Assembly: GCF_018320785.1 (NCBI RefSeq)
Contig: NC_054877.1
Span: 23,852,329-23,916,328, forward strand
From: Cheilinus undulatus
Lineage: Eukaryota; Chordata; Actinopteri; Labriformes; Labridae
Length of the DNA: 64,000 nucleotides
Reading direction: 5' to 3'
A program made the translations under genes and the position numbers. The notes below the pieces were generated by a model that ran no database searches, was not told where the DNA came from, and saw only the letters and a program-made list of their open reading frames with translations. Every line of letters starts with the position of its first letter. The stretch's first letter is position 1. Shown here piece after piece: positions 43,300-56,478 of the stretch.

Positions 43300-44845
43300 T
43301 AAGTAGTTGTAATAGTTGTATTATTATTATTATTATTATTTAGCTACCATAAAGTTTATTTTCCCATTTTATATTTGTAAAATATGTATTATATATATAT
43401 ATATAAACTTTTTCAGCATTTGTGTTTGATATTACCCATTTTTGCTTTCTGTGTTAATGTATACATAATCTTAACCTTTAACCCTTAATCCTTTTTTCCC
43501 CAATATAACTGTGTATTGCCTTTATTTAAAACTATTTGATTTGGGGGCAGATAAAAATGTGGATACAAGTTCATATAGACCCAAAAGATTCGGCTCTTTC
43601 AACTGCGCCGCATTTCCCATCAGTATGTGCGTTCGTCACTGTACTTCTCCAGGTGTATTCTGGGAAAATAACAGAAAAAAAAAAAACGTTGTGGAGTGTT
43701 TTGCTGCAACATGAGAAGGGGTGTGGTTAATGTGAGGCTGCAGTGTGTGGATGATGACTGCAGAAAGGAAGTTGTTATGGGATTATCTTCATCTTGAGTG
43801 GTATTCTACACTTTTCATGCACTATATTCTCCATAAAATTATTAAAGAAATGAAAGAAAGGGTCTTGTTGTAGAATAGAACACACTTGCAGTAGCAGCAT
43901 CTGGTTTTGTGTAAGGAAATCAGACGGTACTTAAACGTAGTTAAAATCTTTGACATCAACACAAATTTACCGGGTAAATTTAACCCTTGAGTTTTCTTTG
44001 TTTGGATTATACACGTTGTTGTCCTTGCGGGGGAAAGTTTTACACTTTTTTCCCCCTCAAATTTATGGCCATTGCTCCTCATTGACATGAGATTATTCCT
44101 CATTTTTAAGTTCTAGAATAATAAAATAAAATTTAAAAAAAATCTGTGAAGAGGAACATTTGAGGATTAGAGACAGGTAAATGTTTAATTGTAGTCATAC
44201 ATATATATTTTTAAATCCTAAATATATTTTTATCGGCAACAAATAATCATACTTGTCCCTTCTTTGCTCTAAAATGTCCCAGTTTGGTTTGTGTCATTAT
44301 CAAGAGTTAAATTGTTTAGACTGTTTAGCCAACTATATTCCCAGTCATTCAAACGAATTTTAAACTTATTTTCATAATTTATATTTTCAAGTGTAATTAA
44401 GGATAACTGAGCCTCTAATCTTTGCAATGTAGTATATGCCAAATTCCTCTAGAGGTCACTGTATCCAACTTATTGACTTCACCCAAACATATAATGGAAA
44501 CAAGTGTTACTTTCAATTTTCCTTCTCAGCTAATCACCTTTCATAACAAAGTATATTACTTCGGTCAAAATTAAATGTAAGAGTCTTAAATTTACTACCT
44601 GCAATGATCTCTTGTACAGTACACAAAGTCCCTGTACAAAAAGACCCCACAGTCCTTTGAAAATGCACTCTGTCATGTGTCATCTTCAACAGCAGTGTAC
44701 AAAAGGGCAAAACTTTTTAGCTAGAGGTCTAGGGTTCAATTGCCTGCCCAGGGCTACCTCACACATTTACTGAGTTTAACAACTTAAGAAACTGCTAACA
44801 GATGAGAGCCATTAAACTGTCACAAACTCAGCTAGCAAATTATTC
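42961..44845. other. Intergenic, no gene recognised
   Basis: AT-rich DNA with short chance frames. It contains an (ATC)n/(ATT)n microsatellite at 43259-43345 and a short (TA)n at about 43391-43405. Confidence 0.55.
43259..43345. repeat. (ATC)n and (ATT)n microsatellites
   Basis: Two trinucleotide tracts, 'catcatcatcatcatcatca' and 'ttattattattattattat', separated by about 20 bp. Confidence 0.9.
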
Positions 44846-44945
44846 ACTTAGTATTTTATTCATTTAACCAGGAAAACCTCACTGAGATCAGTAATCTAAT
44901 TTACAAGAGTGACCAGGCCAAGACAGGCAGAAGCACATTTAACAG
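44846..44945 (-). mobile_element. LINE 3'-end fragment
   Basis: The plus strand reads 'tcatttaaccaggaaaacct', 'cactgagatc', 'acaagagtgaccaggccaag'. In reverse this matches the widespread fish LINE 3' tail in which 'cttggccaggtc' and 'ctcatt' precede 'cctggttaaataaa'. Only about 100 bp remains. Confidence 0.5.
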
Positions 44946-44999
44946 AGTTAATTAACAGACATGAAATATAGCAGTTACAAATGTACATCAACCATTCCT

Positions 45000-45746
45000 T
45001 AGTCACAGAGTCATTGTAACGTCTGTAGCCTGAAGCATCATCCTCCAATGCCTTCCATCTATGTTTAAAATATTTAAAGGGACTAGCTCCCCAAGATATA
45101 GAGTCATGTGCATAAGTTTAAGGCTTGCAGGGCACCAAGGATTCAACACAGGGCCTGACATGCCACATCTGACATCTGGAGAGGAAGGAGGGCAGCCAGA
45201 GGCAAGTTCAACACATGTCGACACAAGTGTGTATCACTCTGCAGCCAAGGTCAAGGTTGACAGCATCTCTTTTCTCTAGGCCTTTTTAATTTGGTAATAT
45301 GCCTGGAGACCACCAGCAATTTTTGGGCCCTTGAGACATCCAAAGCACGACCAGGGGCTTCTGTCAGCCCTACTACCCACCCAGACAGTACCCTAGGCCA
45401 TGCTTATTCGCCACATCCTACCACACCCTTACTCTGCCCTAAAGGTGTGGACTTGTTTATTTTTACCTGGTAATATGTCAGAACATCCAGAGGACAACTG
45501 GGTTTGTGTCAACCCTTCCCACTTGAAGGTGCCCTCAGAAGACTTACTCATCTCATCTACACCTTACCTCAGCCTCATTTTTTGCCCAAACATGCCTAAA
45601 AGTCCTTCTCTTTATTGTATACTTATCAATGTATGTCATGTTTCCTGCCTGTTTTTTTTTTTTAAATTAACTTGTTTTGTTTGTTTTTATATTTTTTTCT
45701 ACTATCATTACAGGAAATAAAGTTTGAATTATACATAAAAAAAAAG
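45000..45746 (+). mobile_element. Possible retroposed transcript fragment with poly(A)
   Basis: AATAAA at 45716-45721 is followed, 15 bp on, by a 10-base A run, as in a polyadenylated RNA that was copied back. The upstream sequence has only modest open frames (up to 106 residues) without recognisable domains. The origin and left boundary are unknown. Confidence 0.3.
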
Positions 45747-46394
45747 GGTTTAATGCAGGATTTAAACATGTCGTGTTTTTAGATTGTTGTCATCTCTCAA
45801 TACATGTGTTTTATTTGTATTTCCTCAAAGTAAGGGTATATTTCATTTTCAATTGGTTATGCAATATAAAAGATGTACATTGCATTTCATTTCATTGTTA
45901 TTTGCACATTTCTATGTAAGGTCAGCAAAGACGAGGCTTCTTTCAGCTGTTTTATAAGTCCAGGTGCAGAAAACCAACCTGGTAGCAGACCTGATGCAAA
46001 GTTGTCTGCAGTGTATTCTCAAAATCATGTTAAAAGCAGACAAGTAAAAACAAATAAATGTGGTCAAGAAAAAGCCCATCATTGTTGATCAGTATCAGTT
46101 CTCTAGCTAAATGTGTTCACATATAAAGAATTCAAATTTTTTTTTTAAATGCCTTTCAATGATTTTACACAGATATCAACGTACTACTGCAGAAACCCTT
46201 ATCAGAACATACATCCGTAAATTTTATTTCATTTGTCTTTTCTTCTGATAATGGGTACATTTCAGCAGCTCTTAAGGTCTTAAGAAAACAGATGAAATTC
46301 AGTTGTTATCAAAGAAAAATGGAGGGAAAGTGCCTGGGCTTTCAGCTGGAACATGTATCAAAGAGTAAAATGTATCTGTAATATTGGACATAGT

Positions 46395-47412
46395 CCCTAG
46401 ACAAATTAAATTAAAAGCAAATTCTCTATTGGATTGAGGTCTGGGCTTTGATTTGGCCATTTCAGAATATTACCCTCATTGTCTTTAAACCATTTCACTA
46501 TATGCTTCGGGTCATTGTCTTGCTGGACAAGTTGTAATTCTCTCGCAGACTTAATAATATGATAATACATAATATTGTTAACATAATATTTTGCCACACT
46601 CATTTTACCCTTAACCTTTACAGACCTTCCAGGGCTGGCTCCAGAGAAGCATCCCTACAGCATGATGTTGCCACCACCATGCTTCACAGTGGGGATGGTG
46701 TGTTTGTGGTGATGTGTAGTGTTTGGTGTCCACCAAACAAAGTGTCTTGTCTGATGGCCAAAAAGCACCATTTTGGTCTCAACAGACCAAAGAACTTTCT
46801 TCCACATGCCTTTTGGCAAACTCTTGTTGAGATTTGATTTGAGTTTTCTTCACCAGTGACTTTCTCTTTGCCACTCTCCCTTAAATCTTTGACTGTTAAA
46901 GGACCCGTGCAACAGTTGTTGTATGCAGAGTCTCTCCTATCTCAGTTGCTGAAGCTTGTAACTCCTGCAGAGTAGTCATAGGTGTCTTGTTGGCATCTCA
47001 CACTAGTCTCGTTGCAGTCACTCAGTTTTAAGGGCTGCCTGATCAAGGAAGATTTACATATGTGACATATTCCTTTCATTTCTTGATGATCAGAACCCTG
47101 GGGGATGTTCAGAGCCTTGGAATGTTTTTTTTTTCTTTTTTTATCCATCCATTGACTTATACTTTTCAAAAACCTTTTCTCTGAGTTGCTTGGAGTGTTC
47201 TTTTGTTTTCATGGTGTAATGGTAGCCAGGAATACTGATCAACCAGTGACTGGACCTTCCAGACACAGCTGTCTTTATACTACAATCACCTGAGACACAT
47301 TCACTGCACTAAGGTGATCCTCATTTCACTAAGTGTGAGACCACTAGCAGTTGGCTGGACCTCTGCTGAGTTAGATCAATCAATTTAGAGGGGGCGAATG
47401 TCTATGCAGTCA
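46395..47412 (-). mobile_element. Tc1-like transposon remnant
   Basis: On the minus strand 46530-46400 encodes the Tc1 transposase C-terminal hallmark: DNDPKH...WFKDNEGN...WPNQSPDLNPIENL, which contains the last acidic residue of the DDE triad. Toward 46850 it holds the 'GGGG..IMLW'-equivalent region, seen on plus as 'catgatgttgccaccaccatg'. The right end is the Tc1-style 'agagggggcgaatgtctatg'. Stops and frameshifts throughout; the left inverted repeat is not found. Confidence 0.8.
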
Positions 47413-47414
47413 CT

Positions 47415-48745
47415 TATGTTACTAAAGAGGCCGCCTGCTTCAAGGACAACAGCTTCATCATCAGGCTAATGGACATAACTATTAACACCACCAGCACCTC
47501 AAAGCAGCTGATTTTAAATCAGAAAAAAGTATTATCTAAACTGGCTTGACTGTTTTCTACTTGTCTGTATGTCAATTTTGTCAAACTTTGGCTACAGTCT
47601 TTCACAAACCTGCAAATGTATGAAGTATTTTGTCCTTGTTAGGGATCTCCAACATGGACAGCTTTTACAAAGATGCCTCATTCTGGTTTGTTTAATCTGC
47701 TTTGTTTGTGAGGCTGTGGTTGCATACAAAAAAGCATTCTAACTTAAATGATACCCACACAATGTTGTAGAATACCTTTCTGAATGTCAAGGCTAAGCTT
47801 GGAGCTGGGTGAGATCACTTAAAATCTTTTTCTCTTCAATGAAGACATTGCTGCACACAGCAGTGACCATTAGTGACTCATACGCTGAACAAAAACAAAT
47901 CAAGTGATCCCGGAGGTGAAAAAAATCCCCTCACAAACACAGATGAAATATGCAATGAGTAGCCCTTTTCGAGCTGCCTGTAACCTCCATTAAAGTGCTT
48001 TTTAAAAAGAGAGACCTTGTTTCATTGGACTTTTGGTATAAAATGCTTTAATAACTTTAACCTGAGTTATAGAAGAGGAGACAGGAGTACAGAGCGAGGT
48101 CACTGCTCTGATCCAGGAGCAGCTGTCTGCGCTCAGCAGCTCTTTGTACTGCACAGCTTATATCTTTACCACCCTTAGATAGTAGTTTAGGCTGATGTAT
48201 TTAGATGGCATGCTTCAGTGAAAGAGCATAAATAAAAATGCTCTGACACTATAACTCTCTATAAACATAGAATGGTTCTTTATGTGCATGCAAGAAAATA
48301 AGACGTTATCTTTCAAAATCTATCAGTTTTTTCCCTTTAGGCAGCAAACGTCCTTATAAATAATAAAAATGTCAATTATGTATTCAGCTAACTATCTTTT
48401 CTTTATTGAAACTTTTTTTTGGGTTAATCATTAAAAATCCTGTGGGAGAGGTCTTAGCATGTCTAGACACAAGGTACAAAAAGCCTATTCAGTATTTAGC
48501 TTGTGCAGATTTTAATGCTCATGGGAAACAAACCTTTTCACTGTGTATAACCACATTTGACTGGAGGAAGTGCCTGCTGTTCATGCCTTCTGTTAAACAG
48601 AAATTTAAAAAAAGAAATGAGCTAAGGCCATAAACACTGGAGTAGAAGACGTACTTCTTTAAATTTCAAGACCAAATTAGTTTCTAATTTTTTTTTTCTT
48701 TTTTATCCTGTTATTGCTAAAGCTGCATACACAGAGACCAGAAAT
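47415..48745. other. Intergenic, nothing recognised
   Basis: AT-rich sequence without a coding frame of note or a clear repeat. Confidence 0.5.
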
Positions 48746-48754
48746 ACATTAACA

Positions 48755-49010
48755 TACCGTATATCCATTATCTATATTGCTTGTCCCATCGCAGGGCCCT
48801 GAAGCCAGTCCCAGTTGTGAGTGAACTAGGGGCGGAGTACATCCTGGACTAGTCAACCACAAGATTGACATGTAGATACAAACAACCAGGCACAAACCCT
48901 TCCTGGACACCTGCAACAGGTGAACATGCAAACCCCTGACAGAAAGGCCATGTCTGATTGGGATTCAAACCAGGAACATTCTTGCTGTGAGGTCACAGCT
49001 CTAACAATTT
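48755..49010. mobile_element. Fish dispersed repeat (SINE or LINE 3'-end type)
   Basis: The order 'gcagggccctgaagccagtc', 'ggcggagtacatcctggac', 'gtgaacatgcaaacccctga', 'gattcaaaccaggaac', 'cttgctgtgaggtcacagc' and 'catcaccca' is that of a very common teleost repeat whose consensus contains 'GGCGGGGTACACCCTGGAC' and 'CTTGCTGTGAGGCGACAG'. The copy is diverged. Confidence 0.65.
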
Positions 49011-49439
49011 CATCACCCACGAACAAGGCTGCCCATAAGGGGGGATAAAGGGGAAATCTTTATGGGGCCCTTCCAAATGGAGTCCCCATGGAGGTCAGCA
49101 AAATCATGATCCATTATAAAGTTAAGCTATGATAACCATGTTTTATCTTTAATCTTAATAATAATCACTCTTATCAAAGCAAATAATCACTCAAAGTAAA
49201 AAAAAACAAAAAACAAAAAAAGAAAACTTATTAATGCTGTTGTAAAATAGAACCTTTTTCAAGACGGAAACATCTCTTTTCTTTAAACACAATTACCTTT
49301 GTTTGGCAATCATAATGATATGGATAGGCACATTGAACTAAACCATTTGGAAAGTAATGTCAGACATCAGGGTGCCAGAAAATAAAGAAGATGAAACTAA
49401 GCGCAACTTTAGTGGGAAAAAATGATTTAATAATTACTT

Positions 49440-49970
49440 TAACAATTAAACTAACAATTAATTAATGATGGATGACAAGTAGCCAAAAATGGGTTAAAAG
49501 TGGACAAAAAAAGAAAGCAAATTTGCTTTAAAGTATCAAAGAAAAGCTGTGAAAATAGTTTAAAAGTGGCAAAAAAAAGAAGCAAAATGGGCTAAAAGTT
49601 GGAAAACGATTGGCAAAAAGAGGTCAAAAGTAAATGGATGTGGGAAAAGGTGTAAGGAGTGGCAAAATGGGCAAAAGAAGGTTTGAAGTGGCAAAATAGT
49701 AGTGAAAATTTGTAAAAGTAGGTTTAAAATGAAAGAAAATGTTTAAAACAAGTTACAAGTGGAAAACAGAGGTTAAAGTGGCAAAAATGGGCTAAATTTT
49801 GCAAAATAAGTGTAAAGAAGAGGATAAATTGAAAAGATGCTGTAAAGACAGGTTTAAACTGGCAATCAAGTTGTGAAACTTTTTTCAAAGTGGCAACAAA
49901 AAGAACTACAAATAGGTCAAAATTGGTAAAAACTGGGCTAAATGTTGCAAAATCAGTGGCAACTAGAAAA
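49440..49970. repeat. Purine-rich degenerate minisatellite, left part
   Basis: Repeats of about 20 bp of the type 'aaagtggcaaaaatgggcta' or 'aaaagtggcaaaaa...gtta'. The same repeat resumes at 50585, so the array has been split by an insertion. Confidence 0.75.
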
Positions 49971-49974
49971 GCAC

Positions 49975-50585
49975 TCAGAGAGCACAGACCTCTGCCATCA
50001 GCCCTTTCTCTGAATTGTGAAGAATCCTTTAAAAACATTCCTGGATCCAGACGGTGATCTGGATCACTCCCAAAATCTAATTTGACGATTACTCCCTCCC
50101 TGGTGGGATGGAGACACGGTGAGGCAAAGCATTGGCTTCACTACGTGTGGAGGTCATGGCAGAGGGTGAATATTCCTCTATTCCTCCCAGCATTGTGAGT
50201 ATTCTCGCTACAATTTGCTGTCTTTCTCTCTGTTATGCTCTGACTCATCTCCTCAACCGGACGTGTGTCTTTCAAACTCTATAAACTTCAAAACTTTGAA
50301 TGAGTTACTCATGTCCGCCATCTCCTGGTGTAAAGTGGTAACAGGGCAGACCTCTGCCATTAGCCCTATCTCCCAATAGCACAGAATTCTTTAAAAAATT
50401 CCTGGATACAGACGGTGATCCAGATCAGTCCCAAAATCTAATCAGTTCTTCCTTATGCCATTTCTGACAATTCCTGAAAATTTCCTGAAAATTCGTCCAT
50501 GTCTTTTTGAGTTATGTTGCTAACAAACAAACAAACAGACAAACTAACAAACAACCCACCTGATCATATAACCTCCTTGATGGAG
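49975..50585 (+). mobile_element. Retroelement-like insertion with internal ~100-bp duplication
   Basis: Two related segments, 49983-50083 and 50344-50441, share 'cagacctctgccat', 'ttcctggat.cagacggtga' and 'tcccaaaatctaat' in the same order. The 3' part 'gaaaattcgtccatg', 'tttttgagttatgttgct', then 'aacaaacaaacaaacagac' and 'acctccttgatggaggtaat', is a known type of fish repeat end. It interrupts the minisatellite. Confidence 0.6.
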
Positions 50586-50785
50586 GTAATAAGAGGTTAA
50601 AAGTGAAAAGAAGGGGCAAAAGGTGTCAAGAGTGGCAAAAAGGAGTGAAATTTTGTTAAAGGTGGCAACAAAAGATGTTAAAATGGGTTAAAATGGTGAA
50701 AATGGGGGAAAAACATTTAAAGTGGATAAAGTAGATGTTAAAAGTGGCAAATATATGGTGAAAATGGATAAAATGAGAAATCCCA
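50585..50785. repeat. Purine-rich degenerate minisatellite, right part
   Basis: It continues the 'gtggcaaaaa...gggttaaaa' pattern of 49440-49970. Confidence 0.7.
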
Positions 50786-50949
50786 TAAACCCATATTTTA
50801 TTCACAAACAACATAAATAACATTTCAGATGCTGAAACTGAGACATTTTACTGTTTCATTAAAAATATTAAGTCATTTTGAATTTGATGGCAGCAATGCA
50901 TCTATAAAGTAAGCAGAGGGCATCAAAAGGCTGGAAAAGTAAGTGGTAC

Positions 50950-51820
50950 TAATGAAAAACAGCTTGAGGAGCATTTTGAAACTAAACAGGTTTATTGTCA
51001 AGAGGTCAGTAACATGACTGGGTATAAAAGGACCAGTTTAGCAAGGCAGATTCTCTCAGATGTAAACATGGGCAGAGGTTCACCAGTCTGTGAAATACCA
51101 TCAAAAAATTGTGTAGATTTTTTCGGGAAATGTTCCTCAATGTAAATTTGCAACAACTTTATCCCACCATCTACAGTACATAATGTCTTGAAAAGATTCA
51201 GAGAATCTGGAGAAATCTTTGCACAGAATGCAAGGCTAAAGGTCCGTTTTGGATGTTCGTGATACTCGGCCCCCAGGTGGACTGAAAGTAACTGTATGGG
51301 CTCACACAGTTCATTTCACTGTATCTCTGATGGTATGGGGTTGCATTGGTGCCTATGGTGTGAGCAGCTGACACATCTGGAAAGGCACTATCAAAGCTGA
51401 AAGTATATAGAGATTTGATGATCCCACCCAGACACTGTCTCTTCCAGGGAAGGCCTGGGAAAGCTGTTAGAATCCTACATGAGGCAAAAATGGGACAGCA
51501 TTCCTCTCCCAAAACTCCAGCTACTGGCCTCCTCATTTCCCAGATGTTTACAGACAGTTGTTGAAAGAAGAGGAAATGCTACATGATGGTAAACACAATC
51601 CTGTCCCTACTTTTTTAACATGTGTTGCTGCGATTAGATTCAAAATAAGCTAATATTTTTCATGACATGGTAAAGTGTCTCAATTTGAACATCTGATTTG
51701 TTGTTTATGTTCTATTGTGAATAACATAAAGGTTTATAAGCATTGCCAATCATTGCATGGGTTTTGATTGACATTTTATACAGCATCCCAACTTTTTTGA
51801 AATTGGAGTGGCAAAACTAA
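50950..51820. mobile_element. DNA-transposon remnant, superfamily uncertain
   Basis: Blocks such as 'gggtataaaaggaccag', 'atgggcagaggttcaccagt', 'acagacagttgttgaaagaa', 'tgttgctgcgattagattc', 'ttctattgtgaataacataa' and 'catcccaacttttttgaaat' belong to a very abundant teleost element. All reading frames are broken. The 5' inverted end is not seen. Confidence 0.6.
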
Positions 51821-51824
51821 AAAT

Positions 51825-53985
51825 GACAATAAGAGGTACATACTGCAGATATACAAAGGAGTCAAATGAACTATACAGTTGCACCGGCCTCTTGTTGCTG
51901 CTTGCTTAGGTCACGACTCCGTGGCGCCCAAAAGTACTGCCCGTCAACACTGATTGGTCCTGTCACTTTCTAACCGGGCCCAAACGGTTCAGACGGGAGC
52001 TTTGCAAGATGGATACGCCAGTGAGAAACACGGAAACGGGCGAATCCATCTGCTTTGCAAGGCTGGTAAGGAATGGTAATGGGATATACTGTAATACAAT
52101 ATAAGGTGCCATAAAAGTGACAACAGAAAACTAAACGTGGTATAAGTAGCCTATAACATATCATTTGTGATGCTTCACTATGAATATAAAGTAATAAATG
52201 TGAGGAAATGATAACTCACTTGGAGGGCATAAATTAGTACAAGAAATAACACATAAAGTGTAAAAAAAAATAAATCAGAACTATGCAAAAATGCTCACAA
52301 TCATTAAACACATTTTTGCCAAAACACCTCCTTAAAATTTTCCATTGCTATTGTAAATGATAAATGGTACATTATTTGAAGGAGGCGTTTGGTGTTAGGG
52401 TCCTGTAGAATGAAAATACAGAAACTAACAAGGACAGAAAACTTAATTCATAAGCAATAACAAGAGCCCAGTGTGATACATGCAACAGTACATCATTGTT
52501 TGACTCACATGTGACTGCTGTTAGTGATGACACCCCCGTAATTACATAATGGTGTCAACTTTCTAGACTTTCATACTCAAACTGCACATTTATAGGGCTG
52601 TAAATGCATTAACTGGTCATATGACATGATATCATCTCCTGTTTTTGTAGTATTAATACAATGTATTAGTTTATCAGTTGATCAAGCTTTATTTGAAAGT
52701 ATATGAAAGTGTCACTGCTTGACTCTGAATGAATGTTTGCACAGACATCTCTGAAAAGACTCTAATTTTTTGGTCAAAAGACCTTATTAAGCTGGGAGAA
52801 AAAAAGATTTGTATTGAGTATCCATCCCTGCAGCTGTGAATGAGAATTAATAATTCAAACATATTCCATGAATATTGCTCTCCAGCTTTTTTTTCTCCGG
52901 CTGTAAGTGAATCTTTGCTGCTTGGTATTCATGGCGTCCTCCAGTGTCCCGGGGGCAGCTCTCAGGGGCTCCACAGATCATTGGGAGGGAGATAGCAGAC
53001 GAGTAAATTGGGAGATAAAATGTTCAGTTTGGTGGGTTCATAATGTAGTTCTGTGCAATAGACTTAAACTTTATATTAACTCATTTTAGATAATGAAATT
53101 TATTCAAACTAACAAAGATGACAGCATGAGTTAATGAAAAGTTTCTCTCTTTTCCTCCTCTGTCTCTTTTTAAAATTTATTCTTTTTACTCTAGAATGAA
53201 ACTAGACTTTGTTATAATGACTGGTGTTAAATGATGTCTGAGATTAGAAGACAACTAAAATCTGGGTGTAGTGAAACTGGGTGTGTATATGTTCATACGC
53301 CTAAAAATATGATTTGTTCCTTATTGTTTTGAACAATCATAAAAATGTCACATTCAAATACTCAAAGTATGATGGGTTGGTCCTGTCATATAAAAACAGG
53401 CTACAGCAGGGATATCAGTTAGGTTGTTTTTACTGGCCTGTCCCTGCTGTGGGACCGCCTTGATTTGAAGATCCTGAAACATACGTGAAAACATGAAAAA
53501 CCACAGCACCACCTCTCCAACACAAAATAAACAACCTAAGCACAAAATCCAAAAAAGGCAGGTCATTTAATCAGTCCAAAGGGGAAATATAAAAAACAGA
53601 GGACAAGGCAAAAGGCTGTGACAAAAACAGGCAGTAACCAATCACAAGAGAGCAAGCAAAGAGTCCCCAAGAACGAGGACCTCTAGGGAATCACTAAGAA
53701 CTGGCAACAAGGAAGGACACGCAGGGGTAAAATAGGAGAAAAATGAAACAAAGGTAAGGGTACTTAAAGACAGGACAGACACAGGGGATGGAAAAATTGA
53801 AGAGTAGGACCAGGAATACAGAGAAAGGGGTGAGAGACAACAAAATAAAGCAGGGAACAGAAATGAAATTGTGCAAGAAAAACAAAAATATGACCTCATC
53901 AACTTGACAGATTGTGTCACTTCCTCATGAATGAGCAGAGTAATAACCACTAATGTATCTTTGAAATAAAAACTGAAATATCACA
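51825..53985. other. Intergenic, no gene recognised
   Basis: A GC-richer block at 51880-52075 ('ccaaacggttcagacgggag', 'aaacacggaaacgggcgaat') contrasts with the AT-rich rest and may be part of a dispersed repeat. The other open frames (up to 102 residues) look like chance. Confidence 0.45.
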
Positions 53986-53989
53986 TTGA

Positions 53990-55180
53990 TTCAGGTATTC
54001 AGAGCCTTTACTACGCACCTTTTGCAGCTTTTAGTCTTTTTCAATATGATGCAACAAGCTTTTCATACCTGGAATGGGGGATTTTCTGATATTCTTCTTT
54101 GTAATATCTCTCAGGCTACAGTCAGGTCGGATAGGGGGCATCAGTAGACAGTTGTTTTCAGGTTCCTAAGAAATATTCAAGTCTAGGTCTCTCTGGGACA
54201 TTCACAGAGTTGAGACACTCCTGTGGTGTCTTGGCTGTGTGCTCAGGGTCATCGTCATTTTGGAAGGTGAACCTTCGGCCCAGTCTGAGGTCCTAAGTAC
54301 TGCGGAACAGGTTTTCAGTGAGGATTTCTCTGTACCTTGCTCCATTCAGCTGCTAAAAAAACACCCCCTCTGCATGATGCTGCCACCACCATGCTTCACT
54401 GTTGGGATTGGGATGACATTGGGCAGATGATGAACAGTGCCTAGTTTCCTCCAGAGATAACATTTGGAGTTGAGGCCAAACTGTTCAATCTTGGTTTCAA
54501 CAGATGAGACAATCTTGTTTCTCTTCTTTTTTGTGGGCTTTCATGTGTTTTGCAGTGAGGAGAGGCCAATAAAGCCCAGATCAAGGGAAGCTGCAGCTAT
54601 ACTCATCCTATTGGAACTTTGTCCTATCTAAACACAGGCTTTCAAGCGCTTAGTCAGCATGGCCATCAGGTTCTCACCTCTCTTACTAAGGCCCGTCTCC
54701 CCCATTTGCTCAGAGAACCTGGGAACCTCAAGCACAGCAATCCTGTCTCTGAGCTCTGCAGGCAGCTCCTTTGACCTCATGGCTTGTTTTTTTCTCTGAT
54801 ATGCATTGTCAGCTGTGAGGCCTTGTGTAGAGAGTTGTGTGCCTTACAAATCATGTCCCATAAATTTAATTTATCATGGGTGGACTCCAATCAAGGTGTA
54901 GAAACATCTCAGCAACAATCAAGAAAAATGGGAGGCACCTAAGCTCAATTTCAAGTGTTTTTCCACAGGGTCTGAATACTCATGTCAATGTGATATTTCA
55001 GTTGTTTGTTTTTAATTAATTTGTAAAAAAATCTAAAGTTCTGTTTTCACATTGCCATAATGAGGTACTGGGTGTAGATTAATGGGAATAAAAAGGTTTT
55101 TTTTAACCATCTCAGGCTGCAACATAAGAAAAACAAAACGTGAAGGTGGTCTGAATACTTTCTGAATGTACTGCATACAA
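53990..55180 (-). mobile_element. Tc1-like transposon remnant
   Basis: The ends 'gtattcagagcctttac' (left) and 'ggtctgaatactttctgaat' (right) form the terminal repeat of a common Tc1 family. Inside, 'catgatgctgccaccaccat' (about 54376) parallels the element at 46.4-47.4 kb in the same orientation. Transposase frames are destroyed. Confidence 0.75.
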
Positions 55181-55184
55181 GAGT

Positions 55185-56470
55185 TCACAGACAATTTTAG
55201 GCAATTACACATACTAATTTTTTTGGACTAAAACATACACCAGTCATAAAAAATTACTATTAAAATGTTTTTATTATTGATGCTGTAATGCGTTTGGTCT
55301 TTGCACTGGCAACTAATTTGTAAATCCTTCATGGCAGATATGCCTGGTTTTCTTCATATTTACAATTTATTGATATTTGAATGTGATTTAGAAAAAAAAA
55401 CAGCTGTCATGCAAAACGCCAGTGTCTCTTGTGTTGATGAATTTGTCTTGTAAAATGTGTTCATCACTTCCATTTGCAGTTTATAAATGTTAGTCCAATT
55501 TTACATTAATGATATCCTGCCTGACTACTTCTAAATTACCTCTATGGCATAAACAACATGTTATCTGCTAAGTGATTATATTTTATTGATTATTCTCAGT
55601 GTTTTTAATATTTCCCCACACCAAGAGTAACTAGGAGGTTATCAAAAAACAGATTGTGCAGTAAAAATGTAGACTATCTCCCACTGTAATGTGGTGGAGT
55701 TGGAGAACAAAGTAGACATTTGAAAGAGTAATGTTACGTAATTTTACACACAGAGCCTGAGTGAGCGTAGTGAGTAACTTTCCACCACAGGCTGCTTGCC
55801 AAAAAAGAAAAGTGCTGCAGTTATATCCGATATTACACAGGCTGGCTGTATAAAAGATTATATTCATAGCACTGGCAACGTTAAGTTTCAATCTGTAATA
55901 AATGAGCTGATTATTAAACTGCATCATTCATGAGACTCCACAAAAAGGGAAACCATGACTTAGGCCTGAATCTTGCAGATTATCTAAACGTAAAGCTATA
56001 GCAACGATGAAGAGGACGTCAAGTTCAATTTTGACTATTTGATTCATTCTGCATCTTCCTGCTCCTGAGCTGACAAAGCAAATGATGCAGTATCTGTGTA
56101 TATCGGTGATAAATTTGGGATTGCTTTAGAAATAAACAAAACTTTGACAAAATCTTCAAAGCAGGATTGAACAACCACTGCTGCTTGGAAATGCTGTCTA
56201 TTCTAAAATGGAGAGCAACAGGAGTATGGTAATGTGCTTGGGATGAAAAGTTCTACATTTGGCCAACAGATGGAGGCAGAGGGCTGAAGATAAGCAGAAC
56301 CTGCATTGTGTTGCACAACAAATTCATAAACATATCCAAATAAATGCCTTTATGATGTCTTAAAGCTACTGTGAAGACTTCTTAACTAGGTTGAAATAGA
56401 CTAGAACTATTACTGGTGCCTTTAAATGACCTTCAAAGGAGACCATCCAAATAAAAAGGCCTGTCATTGC
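55185..56470. other. Intergenic, nothing recognised
   Basis: AT-rich DNA; the longest frame is 98 residues on minus, without motifs. Confidence 0.5.
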
Positions 56471-56478
56471 TGAACAGA

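Noticed and set aside
51198..51536. 112-residue minus-strand frame
   Set aside because: It lies across a degenerate dispersed transposon and reads no known protein.
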